Shown one piece after another: positions 1-11,056 of a stretch of 64,000 nucleotides of DNA; position 1 is the first letter of the stretch, and each line of letters opens with the position of its first letter. This DNA is from Colletotrichum lupini (Eukaryota; Ascomycota; Sordariomycetes; Glomerellales; Glomerellaceae). Under the pieces are notes generated by a model. That model worked only from the letters and a program-made list of their open reading frames with translations, ran no database searches and had not been told where the DNA came from. The position numbers were made by a program, and so were the translations under genes. The DNA lies in contig NC_064675.1 in the NCBI RefSeq assembly GCF_023278565.1, forward strand, positions 7,254,001 to 7,318,000, read 5' to 3'.

Positions 1-3000
1 GACCGTCATCCTTCTTTGTTGAGCGGCGTCTCCTGGTTGCGCAATATGACCCGGTACCCCGTTGTAAACCGCACCATCATTGGCGTCCTAGAGGGCCAGA
101 TTATCACGATATTGGTCATCATCTCCTTCATTCTCGTCATCCTGGTCCGCGACTATGTTGTTCAGCAACAACCCGAAATCAATATGCGAGCCGCCTTTGC
201 CGCCAACGACAACGCACAACCCCAACCGCAGGCCGAACCGCAACACCAACATGAGCAACATTTCCACGACCATGATCATGAACACGAGCACGCGCACGCG
301 CACGATGGCGCTGGCATGCTCGATGACTATGGCGCAGCAGATTTGAGAGGGCCAAGTGACAGCGAGGATGATGATGATGAATCATTCACCGGCGGTCGAC
401 GCGCAAGTCATGATGATTTACCTCACATGGCTTGGGATGAACGGGAACCGATGCCCGAGCTCGCAGCACCTATGCTGCCGGCAGGTTTGCCGGCGGGAAG
501 GAGACACGGCGGTTTCGGGTCCCGCGCCCAAGGAGGACCTGAACCCGAATTCGACTTCAATACACCACCCGAAGGCGGTCCCAACAAGGACGCGCAGACC
601 CCGGTGGCAACTGTTCACGAATACCTTCGTATCTACCGACAGGCCAATGGCGATCCCGAGAAAATTCTTAAAATCATTGAGGAGGAGAAGTTGGATGAGC
701 CACTTGGCTATTGGGCAAGGATCACCAAGTCGATGATGGAAAAGAACCGAGAATCGGGTGCTTCGCAGCCGAAAAAGAGCCAACCTGGACCTGAAGGATC
801 TTCCACCTCTCGAGATTCGCAAGCCACGCCACCATTCTCGGTCCAACTGCCCGCCCCCTCAACACCACAGTTCTCATGGCCGCCGCAAACACATGGTGAG
901 GGTAGTACCAACGGAACAGGAAAGGGCAAAGAGAAGGAAGCTCCAACAGATTTTGGTTTTGAATCCGGTCTGGGAGAGGAGGACGCAAGCCCTTCAAGAT
1001 CGACTCCATTCCAAAGTCCTCTGCGGCCTCGCTCCGTTTCAGACGGCCCTCAGATGAATAACAGCATCAACCCACTTGCGAACAATAGTTGGTCATTTTC
1101 CGGCTTGAATGCTGCACCGCAGCAGGCCGAACCCCAGGCTCAGGAGCCAATGCAATCGTTTGGCTTTGATCCGCAAGGACAAGAGTTCGGTCTTCCCCCA
1201 GCCCGATTCACACCACCGCGCAGCAATACCCCAGATTTCGGCTCCGATGCGGATCACGATTTTGAGACAGTTGAATCGATTCACGAGGACGGGCTTTTTG
1301 GATTCAACGAGCCAGAGATGCAACCGCCCGATGCCGTCGTCCCGGCGCAGTTCGTTGGCTTGCCCGAAGAGCCCCTTGAGGACATCAACGGCTTGCCTCA
1401 AGATACCGAAGATGGTCGGCCAGCCCAGCGGCCGCCTCTTCAGCGGGGTGTCATGGACCGTGTGGCCGATTTCATGTGGGGCGACATCGAGGTCCGAGAG
1501 TTGGATATTGGTGGCCGAGATGACGATGCCGCTCATGAACATGACCATGATCATGACAGCGACGACGACGACTTTGACGACGACTTGGATGATGACGATC
1601 AAGACGCCGTGGAGCAAGATCGCGAGGTCGTAGAAGCTGCCGTCGCCGCCGGCCTTGACCCCGAAGCGATTGACGACGCCGAAGATTTCGAGGGTATCAT
1701 GGAATTGATCGGCATGCGTGGGCCTATCGCCGGTCTCTTCCAGAACGCCATCTTCTGCGTCGTGCTTGTCTCTGTCACGATCTTCGTCTGCGTCTTCATT
1801 CCTTACAACCTGGGACGCGTCAGTGTCTGGGCTGCCATGAACCCGATGCGCCTTGTGAGAATGCTCTTTAGCGCGACAAAGTTCATCCAGGACGTTGCTG
1901 TTGGCATCATGAGCGGTCTGACTAGTCTGACCTTGTGCTTCATCTACACAACAGGACGCATGATGGGCTTCCCAGCTAAGAATGGCGTTGGCTTGTTCAT
2001 GAAGAAGACGTTCGACATTTTCACGAGTGCTTCAACCAGGGTCCTCGAGAGCCTGACCAGCGAGCTACCAATCATTTCAACCACCGAGATGCAAAACTTT
2101 TCCGCCATCAGTCATGAAGCACTACTTAGCTTTAAGTCCCTTCTCTCTAGTACTTTTGCTACCGTAGGAGACATACTTGGGGCCATCTTCGACCGCGACC
2201 TCATAGCCAATACTAAGTATGCAGCGTCACTTTCGGCGAATGCAACCATATACGCGTGGAACGTTGTCCGCGATGTCCCCATTAGCATCCTCAACCCCGG
2301 ATCATGGGTGATCAGCTTCAGTGTGCCGGAGCCCTCGACGGCCGTCAACCCTGCACTGTCGTACTGGTCAGGCACGGATCGATTCTGGGCGATTCTTTGC
2401 GGCTACTTCACCTTTTCAGCAATTAGCGCGCTTTACTTGAAGCGTGGTTCACCATTCTCGACAGGGCAGACAGGGCAAGATTGGGAAGCTTCATTGATCG
2501 ACTTGCTCAACCAAGCTAGTGGCGTTATGAAGGTCATTCTCATCATCAGTATTGAGATGCTTATCTTCCCACTGTACTGTGGCCTCCTCTTGGACGTGGC
2601 CTTGTTGCCCCTCTTTGAAGCAACCACTTTGAAATCGCGAGTCGCCTTCACCGTCAATTTTCCGCTCACCTCCATCTTCGTACATTGGTTCGTGGGAACG
2701 GGGTACATGTTCCACTTTGCCCTGTTTGTTTCCATGTGCCGAAAGATCATGCGGAAAGGCGTCCTCTGTAAGTTTATGCTGCCTTTGTCAGTAGCCGCTT
2801 TAACTAATCAGTGCAGACTTCATCCGTGATCCAGACGATCCCGAATTCCACCCCGTTCGCGATGTACTGGAACGCAACGTCGTAACACAATTGCGAAAGA
2901 TTCTATTCTCTGCGTTTGTGTACGGCGCACTCGTCATCGTTTGTCTAGGAGGTGTGGTGTGGGGCCTGGCTCTGTCTCTCCCGAGCGTCCTGCCGATTCA

Positions 3001-4558
3001 CTACTCTTCCAATGAGCCTGTCTTGGAATTTCCCGTCGACCTATTGTTTTACAACTTTGCCATGCCTCTGGCAGTCAAGTTCTTCAAGCCTAGTGACGCC
3101 TTGCATGCCATGTACACCTGGTGGTTCCGCAAGTGCGCCAGGGGCCTCCGATTGACTTGGTTTCTGTTTGGTGAACGCCGCATTGACGAAGAGGGTATCC
3201 TGGCGTTGCGTCCTGGCTCGGATCAGCTTCCCCTTCCCTGGTGGAGGCGAGCCCTCCTCGAAGTCAATAAAGAAAACAAGGTGGTGCCCAAGACGTGGGA
3301 AGATACGTTTGAAGGTGGCACGGCGAAGCCGACATCTACCATCGCCTCCGACCAGATGGTCATCCTTACCATCAAGAAAGCAAGCCTCGTTCAAACTGGA
3401 CAGCTGATTGAAGAGGGCCAGTTTGTTCGGACTCCTGCGTCGGACCAGGTCAAGATTCCTAAGGGACGACGCGTGTTCATGCCGGTTTCTGAGAGCAACT
3501 CCCGACTAGATGGCAAAGATGACACGCCCGATGCCGACCTTTACTCCACGGACCAATACCAGCTGGTGTACATTCCTCCACACTTCCGTGCCAGGGTCTT
3601 TTTGTTCATCATGTTCATCTGGATCTTTGCCGCCGTCACGGGCGTCAGCTTCACAATCATACCCCTCGTATTCGGCCGCAAGATGTTCAAGGTCCTCATC
3701 CCAGCCCACATTCGTACTAACGACATTTATGCTTTCAGCATCGGCATTTACGTTCTGGGCTCGACGGCATATTTCCTCTTCCATGCTCGCTCCATCTTCA
3801 ACAAAATGAAAACGTGGGTATCTTCAAATCTTCAGTCTGTGAGGCAGAGCGATGCTCCCATGCGGGTTGCGCTAATGGGCATCCATACTGCCAGGCTTGC
3901 TTACGCATACACAATTCTTCTGGTCGTTTTCCCTCTCATCCTTACGGCACTTATGGAATTGTATTGCCTCATTCCTCTTCACACTTACATGTATCCTCCG
4001 ACACCTTATGTCATCGGAACCAACAATGGTGGTCAATTCAAAGACGGCATTGTGGTGTCGAACCAGCACACGGCGAGAGTCATACAATCCTGGACTCTGG
4101 GATTGCTCTACGTCAAGCTCGGAGCGCGGGCTATCACTAGCCTGTACGAAGGTACTCGCTTGGCGCAAGCCGTTCGCGCGGTTCTTCGTCGTGGATGGCT
4201 TCAGCCTGATGTTCTCGTGCTGACGAGGGCTTTTGTTGTTCCCGGTCTGCTCATCGGCTGTTTGGCCATATTCGGACCTCCGTATGTCGTGGGCTGGTTG
4301 GAGTCACAAGGCATACTCGGCGTACCTGTACCTGCGCCCCACGAACTCAAGATGATTTATCGTCTTTCTTATCCGGCGGCTGCGTTCATCGCACTGGCAG
4401 CCATGGCATTCTGGAGTATTGTTGGCGTCTTCAACAACTGGAAGGCGCGTATAAGAGATGAGGCCTACCTTATCGGGGAGAGGCTTCACAACTTTGGCGT
4501 CGGTGCCGCGGGTGCTGCTGGCGCGCGGGGACCGTGGCGGATTCGGGGACGAGCCTAA
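1..4558 (+). CDS. SSM4: Doa10/Ssm4-type ER membrane E3 ubiquitin ligase, 5' partial; exons <1..2767 and 2817..4558
   Basis: The frame is open from base 1, so the N-terminal RING-CH domain lies outside the window; 1,502 codons remain. The family is a polytopic ER/inner nuclear membrane ligase acting in ERAD. A membrane helix rich in I, L and V at about residues 30-48 is followed by VQQQPEINM, the Doa10/MARCH6-like segment after the first helices. A long hydrophilic loop (residues ~60-570) contains His/Glu/Asp tracts (near 250-320 and 1530-1600), and at least ten hydrophobic segments follow. A 49 nt intron (2768-2816, GTAAGT...GCAG) joins KGVL to YFIRDPDDPEF in frame. The stop is TAA at 4556-4558. 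I recognise the family from overall layout and the early TM/VQQQP region; without the RING the name rests on that. Confidence 0.82.
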
Positions 4559-5038
4559 AGAATTACTCTGTTTACTATGTTATGATTACCCATAGACGGA
4601 GGGAGGGTTACTGGCGATCGGATTCGCTTCGTGTAGTTTATACGACAGACAGGCCGTACGCCTCTTACATACAACGGTGTTTATCTTAATCCACTTATGA
4701 CGGCCCATGCTGACTGTCCAGTCGCGTAAGCAGTGAATTCTTTGTAAAACTATTTTGGCTTTCAACTGAGCAGCGCATCGTCAATCCGTGGTCTGAACGT
4801 GTCACCTGTACTACCGCATCATCAATTTGGCAATGATGCTTTACGGGATGTTAGCGGCGGTTTACTCGCACTTGATTCTGCACACTCCGAATGCAATGCT
4901 CGTTTCATGTTGGCGGTAGCCAGGTTCCAGGCCGCTGCGATGTCTCTCAGGTGGTCATAGTCATATATAAAGAGTCGCAACTACTATACACTTCCTCCCA
5001 ACCATGATCATCCGCTACCACCAGACTTCTCAGAGACT
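4559..5038. other. Intergenic spacer between convergent genes
   Basis: This is 480 bp between two stop codons facing each other. No open frame, tRNA or repeat is visible. It should hold the two 3' UTRs. Confidence 0.6.
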
Positions 5039-5827
5039 CTAGAAGAACATGGCAGCCCCACCAACAGCAGCAGTCAACGACACCAAGAGACCAGCCACAG
5101 CGCCGGTGGAGAAGACGGTACCGACCAGAGCACCGGGGGCAGCGTTTGCGGTGCTCGAGGCCGAGGCGGACGGGGTCGAGGTTCCGGAGGAGGAGCCGGA
5201 GGAGGGGCTGCCGCTGCTTGAGGAGCCGCTGGCGCTCAGGAGGGCTGTGAGGGTTGAGTCGGAGGTGAAGTCGACGGTGACTGTTGCGTTTTTGCAGTCT
5301 GAGCGGGTTGGGGCTGTGCCGGAGACGAAGTTTACTGCGGCGCACTGCAGGTGTGTTAGTGAGGTTTGTTCTTTGTTGATGAGGGTTCACAGAGTGAAGA
5401 TGTAGAGAGAGAGAGAGAGACGAGGATAACTCACGGTATACAAAAGCCCATCAGGCGAATGCGCAACAACACTGACAACACCCCTCTTTCCCGTCCAATT
5501 CCCCGGCGCCACCACTTTGGGCTCGCAAAAGTTGCCGAGGCCGGTCTGCATGACGATCGGGAACAGCTGTGTCCACCCGGAGGCGGCGGTCTGGTCGAGT
5601 GTGGCGCGGAAGAGCCAGTTTGTCTGCGGGTGGCCGTTTTCCATGCCGATGGCATCGCCTTCGACGTAGAAGTCTGTTGCTGCGGAGGAGGAGGAGGCGG
5701 TGTAGCCGCCGCAGGGGGCGGTGGCCTCGTTGTCGTCTGAGTCGCCGAGGGGTTTGGGGAGGGTCATGGAGAAGTGAGCTGTTGCTGTTGAGGCGAGGAG
5801 GAGGAGGGGGGTAAGGAGGCGGGTCAT
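5039..5827 (-). CDS. BIM1/X325 LPMO-like GPI-anchored copper protein; exons 5827..5435 and 5344..5039
   Basis: The 232 aa product starts with a 17-residue signal peptide (MTRLLTPLLLLASTATA), so the mature chain begins with His (HFSMTLP). An N-terminal His that binds copper is the hallmark of LPMO and X325/BIM1-like proteins. Four cysteines (APCGGY, NFCEP, the C at the exon 2 start, SDCKNATV) fit the family. A Ser/Gly-rich linker and a hydrophobic C-terminus (ALVGTVFSTGAVAGLLVSL) predict GPI anchoring at the cell surface. A 90 nt intron (5345-5434, GTGAGT...CTGCAG, phase 0) contains a (GA)n run at 5404-5421. X325 members are linked to copper handling rather than polysaccharide oxidation; which role applies here is inference. 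Confidence 0.88.
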
Positions 5828-8335
5828 TTTGGCGGTTAAGGTGATTGAGCTTGGCGATGTCGAGAATTTGGTGTTGATGTGTGTAGTTTGATGTGAGAGG
5901 ACTTTGGGTATCGAGGCGCACAGCGCGGAGAGAGGACAGGTATTAGGAATTGGGTTTGATAAGATGGTGGAATGTCAGGTGTGAAGCAGACGAAGGGGAA
6001 CACGGGCTGTTTATGAACGAGACCGGCGTCGCGTGGGATGGGTATTGGTCAATGGTCGGGAGGAGAATGACCCGAGCAACGGGGTTTCCCTTTCTCGCAC
6101 TCTCCTGTAGGGCTAGCCTGGTTGCGCCGTTTGTCTCGAAGGAGCTTAGATTGGGTAACAGCAGAGCTCCTGAGAAGCTCGCGGTTTTGTTTGGCAAGGG
6201 TAGTGCGGATATCTCACGAGCGGGCTGGGTGAGAAGAACTAAGCACTTGGGTGAGATACATGGCATCCATGGAGTGGAGAGAGACGGAAGGTCTTGCCGA
6301 ATCTCTCTCACCGTTACACGAGAACGAGCGAGACTCAGTTTTGTGCCTTGAAGTGAGCTACATAGGTAGGAAAAGAGGGTTTGGGAGGTTCTGAATGGGT
6401 GAACGAGAGCCTCGGATTCAATCATGAATGGACTAGGATGCCTAGATCCGGCAGCCGGCACATGGCGAGGTAGAATTGAGTTACGCCCTCCGCTCGGAGG
6501 CACTGGAGAGGAAGATGACTTGCTGGGGGTATTGTGCCCGGTGGCAGGAGGAAGAGCTAGGAAGCTAGGAAGCAGAGATAAAACTTGCTCACTTTGGCTG
6601 CTGTTACCGAACTGAGTGGCTCCAAGCTTCACTTTCACCACGTTGGATGGTTGCATGTTTCCCCCCTCACTATATGCATGAAAGAACCAAAGGTCCCTCT
6701 CGAGGTGGATTCTTCGCGCCGGGACTTTCGGGACGACTCTTGGCTTTCATATTCAGTGGGGATGACTGATGAGGCTCTGGTATTGTCTTTGGGTGCTTTC
6801 TCAGTCTCGTCTCGTCTCCGCCATCGCCGCGAGCTCTACGGAGTATAGTCACAATGAAATGTCGTCGCGATGCCAGCGTGTGATATCAAAAAGGCGGCGA
6901 CGGCGGACGCGCGGGGACGGGTGGCTTGATGCTTAGACAGTTAGACCATGAGAGGAAGGGATGTAGTTAACCTTAGATAGACTAGCCCCGCGATATGCGC
7001 AGGGGCTTGCTGGCTGCGTGACTAGGGCTGTGGCCAATCATGAGGCCGTTTGTAAATGTCACTGAGAAGTTTTGAGCAAATTGTGGCGTTTGCGCAGTTG
7101 TGATTGGGGGACTACCCCTGTTTGAGTCCGTCAACTCAGACTCACTCTCACTCTTCGACAAGGGACAGGGGGGATATCTGGGGAGAGGGGGGGTGGGGGG
7201 TTCACGGGGGGGTTTGAGATTGATCTTCTGTCGTGAGCATGTTTCTAAGCTGGACGGGGGAAAAGATTTGGCGGGTATGGTGCTTGATGCCTGGATGGTC
7301 GTTGGTATCTTCTTATTCTTGGGAAGTTGGTGAGAACTAAAACAAGCTTGTTTCTGAATCTCAGCTGTAGAAGAGAAAGCAGGTCAGAGGATGACGGGCA
7401 TTAGCGATAACCAAGTTGAGAGTTTGAATTCGAAGTCTGTGTAAAAGCGAATCATGACCCGCGTAAATTCAAACAAACCTAAGAGCCCAGACCTCTCTTT
7501 ATCTGATGGATAAGGACTTAGTAAACATGCCGGGAAGAAACTAAAGCAGAGAGAACTTTCCCCCCAGCCGGTAGGATAGATAAAACTCTCGATGAAGAGG
7601 GTGTAAAGTGAAAGTGTAGCCGAGACCCCCGTCGTCGAGAAACGTGTTCAGGCATTCCGTACCGTCGTGAGTTGGCGGCGGATCATCCGTCAGCCACCTC
7701 TGCTTGAAGCATCTCGTTTGCCCAATGGCCCAGGTTGTCATGCCTTGACGATGCCAAACTCGTTCGGATGCATGCTGGACCGTGTTGCGCTAACCATTCT
7801 CTGAACCAGCGCATTTTGTGCCGCCGAGCCGGGTACTCATTACTGGTACCATTTCTCTTGTGCCCGTCTTTAGGCCAGTCACTTGATGTGCTTATGCTGC
7901 CCAGAGTCTTTGCCTCTTGAACTTGCTCAATACACCTCATTCCTTTGGCTGATTTCACAGCCGTCAAACGCCGTATAGCCGGGACCTCTGAACTGTTCGA
8001 GGCGCAGATTTTATCTTTCGTATTTCAATTATTGGATGAAGTCATGGTATCGGGGAGTCTATGCGCATGCGATTGGTAGTGTTTGCTTTGTGAGATGGTT
8101 TCACGAATTGGCGCTACCTCATGACATCGGCGCGCCATTGGAATAACCTCTCGACATCTCACAACGAACTTCCACATCTCACTAACCTGCGTTAAACGGG
8201 CTACAACGGGTTCGATAAGCAGTAATCGGCGGGACTGGAAACCGCCAAAGTCGCAAATCAACATATACAGCGAAAGACGGCACAGCCTACAGCCCTCTCA
8301 TAACCACAAGAACTTCATCACCAACAATCGCCACG
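5828..8335. other. 2.5 kb intergenic region, no supportable gene
   Basis: This holds the 5' regions of two divergent genes. A 237-codon minus-strand frame (5943-6656) has no signal peptide, domain or recognisable motif and I do not support it. A G-run cluster lies at 7162-7212. A GATAAG, a possible GATA-factor site, is seen about 120 bp before the reductase start. Confidence 0.5.
7162..7212 (+). repeat. G-run cluster with G-quadruplex potential
   Basis: Within about 50 bases are six runs of three to seven G separated by loops of 1-6 bases (GGG, GGGGGG, GGGG, GGGGGGG, GGGGGG, GGGGGGG). This satisfies the usual G3+N1-7 pattern. It sits about 1.1 kb upstream of the metalloreductase gene. Function is unknown. 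Confidence 0.6.
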
Positions 8336-10328
8336 ATGAGCCATAATCATGGAGGAGGAAGTAGTATGGGAGGAGGCATGACCATGGGAACGGCGCTATT
8401 CCAGGAGACAAATGTTCAGCTCGCACAGTCTTTCTGGTACATAATCGCAGGCGTCGTCGGGTTCCTGGGTATCATCCGCGGTCTCAATTACCTCGAAAGC
8501 CTAAGAAGGTGAACATCATTGCCACCGTGTCTGCAGTTTACCCTCTGATGCTGACATGTGCAGACTCAAGCGATGCCGCACCGAGTCCGTTCGATTCCCG
8601 ACAAAACCCTCAAATATTATTACACAAATATGGGCGACATCAACAGCGCTCGTCCGCGAAGCAGGACACCCACAGCTCTACATCCCGATAAAGGGCCTAC
8701 GCTGGGCGACGCCGCCGTCACTCGGTCGCGTACTGGTCCTCTTGGCCTACTGGGCCGTCATCATCTACATGATGGTCAACGATGCCGTCATCAAGGACGC
8801 GTACTTCTGGGAACGAATAGGCTTCCGCAACGCCTGGGTGACTGTTATGCAGATGCCCCTCCTTTATCTCCTGGCGATGAAGGTCAACGTGGTGGGCTTC
8901 ATCATCGGCGCTTCACATGAACGGCTAAGCTGGCTTCACCGATGGGTCGCCAGGACAATGTTCGTTACGGCGACCGTCCACGGGTTCCATTTCTGGTCGG
9001 AGTGGGTGCGCGCAGACTTCGTCGAGACGCAGCTGCGGATCCTGCCCGTCATCAAGTACGGACTCGGGGCCTGGGGGATCCTCATCTGGACGTTCCTCAC
9101 GGGTATGAGACCCCTCCGTAGCATGGCGTACGAGCTCTTCCTCCTGCAGCACATCCTTTCGGCGGTACTCTTCATCTGGCTGGTCTACGTACATATTCCG
9201 GCCTACGCGAAGCAGTACCTCTGGTTCTCCGTCGCCATCATCTGCTTCGACCGCCTCGCGCGCTGGGCGTTCCTTGCCTGGCAGAATACGAGGCTCCGAC
9301 CCAACAGATCGAAGTGTAAGGGGATGAAGCGGGTGGGACACGAGGTGCAGATCCGGGCAGCGGGCTCGTCGACGACAGTGTTGACGATCAAGGATGTTCA
9401 CTTCTCGTGGAAGGCGGGGCAACACTTATACCTCTGGCTGCCGCGTATCGGGCCCTTTGAGGCACACCCGTATACCATTGCGTGCGCACACCAGCTTCCG
9501 GAAACGTGTACCTGCAATAGTATCCAGCTCGTCGTCCGGAAACACGGCGGGTTCTCCAAGAGACTGCATAACTATGCGGAAAAGGTCCAGGCATCTGGGA
9601 AGAAGGAGACGCTTGCGGGCTTCGTGCTGGGGCCGTTTGGAGCGCCGCCTAGATGGGATATCTACGACACCATGGTCCTCATCTCAGCGTCTACGGGGAC
9701 GTCTTTCACGCTGCCTATCTTGGAGAGCATCGTTCAGAGCCGCAGGAAGACATGCATTAAGAGGATCGAGTTCATTCTCATGGCATGCCAGGGTGAAGAA
9801 ATAGAATTCTACACGCAGCGGCTGCGGGAGTCGATGGATCGGGCGCAGCAGAACGGCATCGAGCTGCAGGTGCATATCGCCATTACGCGGTCCGGCAAAG
9901 CCAAAGAAGGCGAGCCGACGACGGTTCTCTACTCAGACCGTGAAGAAAGCTCTAGCTCAAGTTCATCTGCGAAACACAGAAGGATCGCCTCTGACGACTC
10001 CGTGGATGGTAGTGGCGGCAGTGGTGGATGCTGTCAGGAAAAGGGACTAGACTTGGAAAAGGGCGATGAGGTGCCGCTTACACCCAGGATCCGGAGCGGG
10101 TCCATGATGAGCATGGTGAAGAAGTACTACTGTCGTCCTGATCTGGAGGCCTTGATTCGAGAACCTGTCGAGGCTGCGGGCGGCGAGACGTCGATCGTTG
10201 TCTGTGGTGGGCAGTCGTTGACGAGTTCCGTGAGGAATTGCGTGGCCTCATTATCGGATGAGAGGGCGGTCCATAAGGGGACGGGGGCACAGGGAATTCA
10301 TCTTTTTGTTGAGGAGTATTCGTTCTAG
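8336..10328 (+). CDS. Ferric reductase-like transmembrane NADPH oxidoreductase (Fre family); exons 8336..8508 and 8564..10328
   Basis: The 645 aa product is a plasma- or vacuolar-membrane metalloreductase, moving electrons from NADPH via FAD and two hemes to Fe3+ or Cu2+. The first exon encodes a short Met/His/Gly-rich lead (MSHNHGGGSSMGGGMTMG) and one helix. A 55 nt intron (8509-8563, branch-like CTGAC, phase 2) follows. The ferric-reductase domain has paired His in neighbouring helices (LSWLHRW, TVHGFHFW; LLQHILS, VYVHIPAY). The FAD site is HPYTIA, the NADPH-binding segment SASTGTSFTLP, and VVCGGQS lies near the C-terminus. A Ser-rich insert (SSSSSSS, about residues 540-570) interrupts the NAD domain, as is common in fungal Fre. 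The start is the first ATG before the metal-rich lead. Confidence 0.9.
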
Positions 10329-11056
10329 ATTATATGAACGTAATTATAGACTCATGCAAGACATTGGCATTTGACGCGTACTCATACTGCTTGTCAATAC
10401 GTGTAAATATCATGTGTACAAAAAAAGAAACCAGCTTGAATGGTATACAAGATTCCAGAGCTTGGATGTCATTGGTGAAGATTACAAGTCTAGAAGGATT
10501 GTTTCATATGGCTTGATTGGTACATGTATTACCGGCTTCATCAGCGTCATGTATTAATAGTCTTATCAAGAGAGAGCTGACGCGGTGAGCTTCATGTGGG
10601 ATTCGGCAGCTCAACAACCAGGTGCTATCAATGCCGGCTATCTTATCGTTTGCGAAATGTGAAAAATATGAAGGCGTGTAGAGTATATATACCCATCACA
10701 ACCACTCATGCTCTCTTATGTCCCGTGAGAAAATCATGGGTTGATGAGATGAGTTCCCATGCAATCCTCTTGAAGGTGAGCTCACCGAAATTTGCAGGGG
10801 GAATTGCCCCTCCATACCGGACTTACCGAGAAATGATTACCCCTCCACTCGGTGAGCCCCGGTGAAGCCCCACACCAGCAGCCAACCAACCACATGGACG
10901 AATGGCTCAGTGACTCAGGCTGGCCGTCGGTCCGCAATTTTTTCTCTGCGGGTGACAAACATCGGCCACAGCCCTCAGCCCAGCGACCCCTCCCCCTCCT
11001 TGCCTTTTTTCTTTCTCGTCCCCCCTGCAGCCCAGTCCCCGTCGTCGAGTCTCTTA
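10329..11056. other. Intergenic region, tandem genes
   Basis: This is 728 bp between the reductase stop and the ArgRS start. No gene is visible. A pyrimidine-rich stretch (about 10980-11050) just before the ArgRS start looks like a housekeeping fungal core promoter/5' UTR. Confidence 0.5.

Noticed and set aside
5943..6656. 237-codon minus-strand open frame
   Set aside because: No domain, signal peptide, splice support or recognisable similarity; overlaps another long frame on the other strand.
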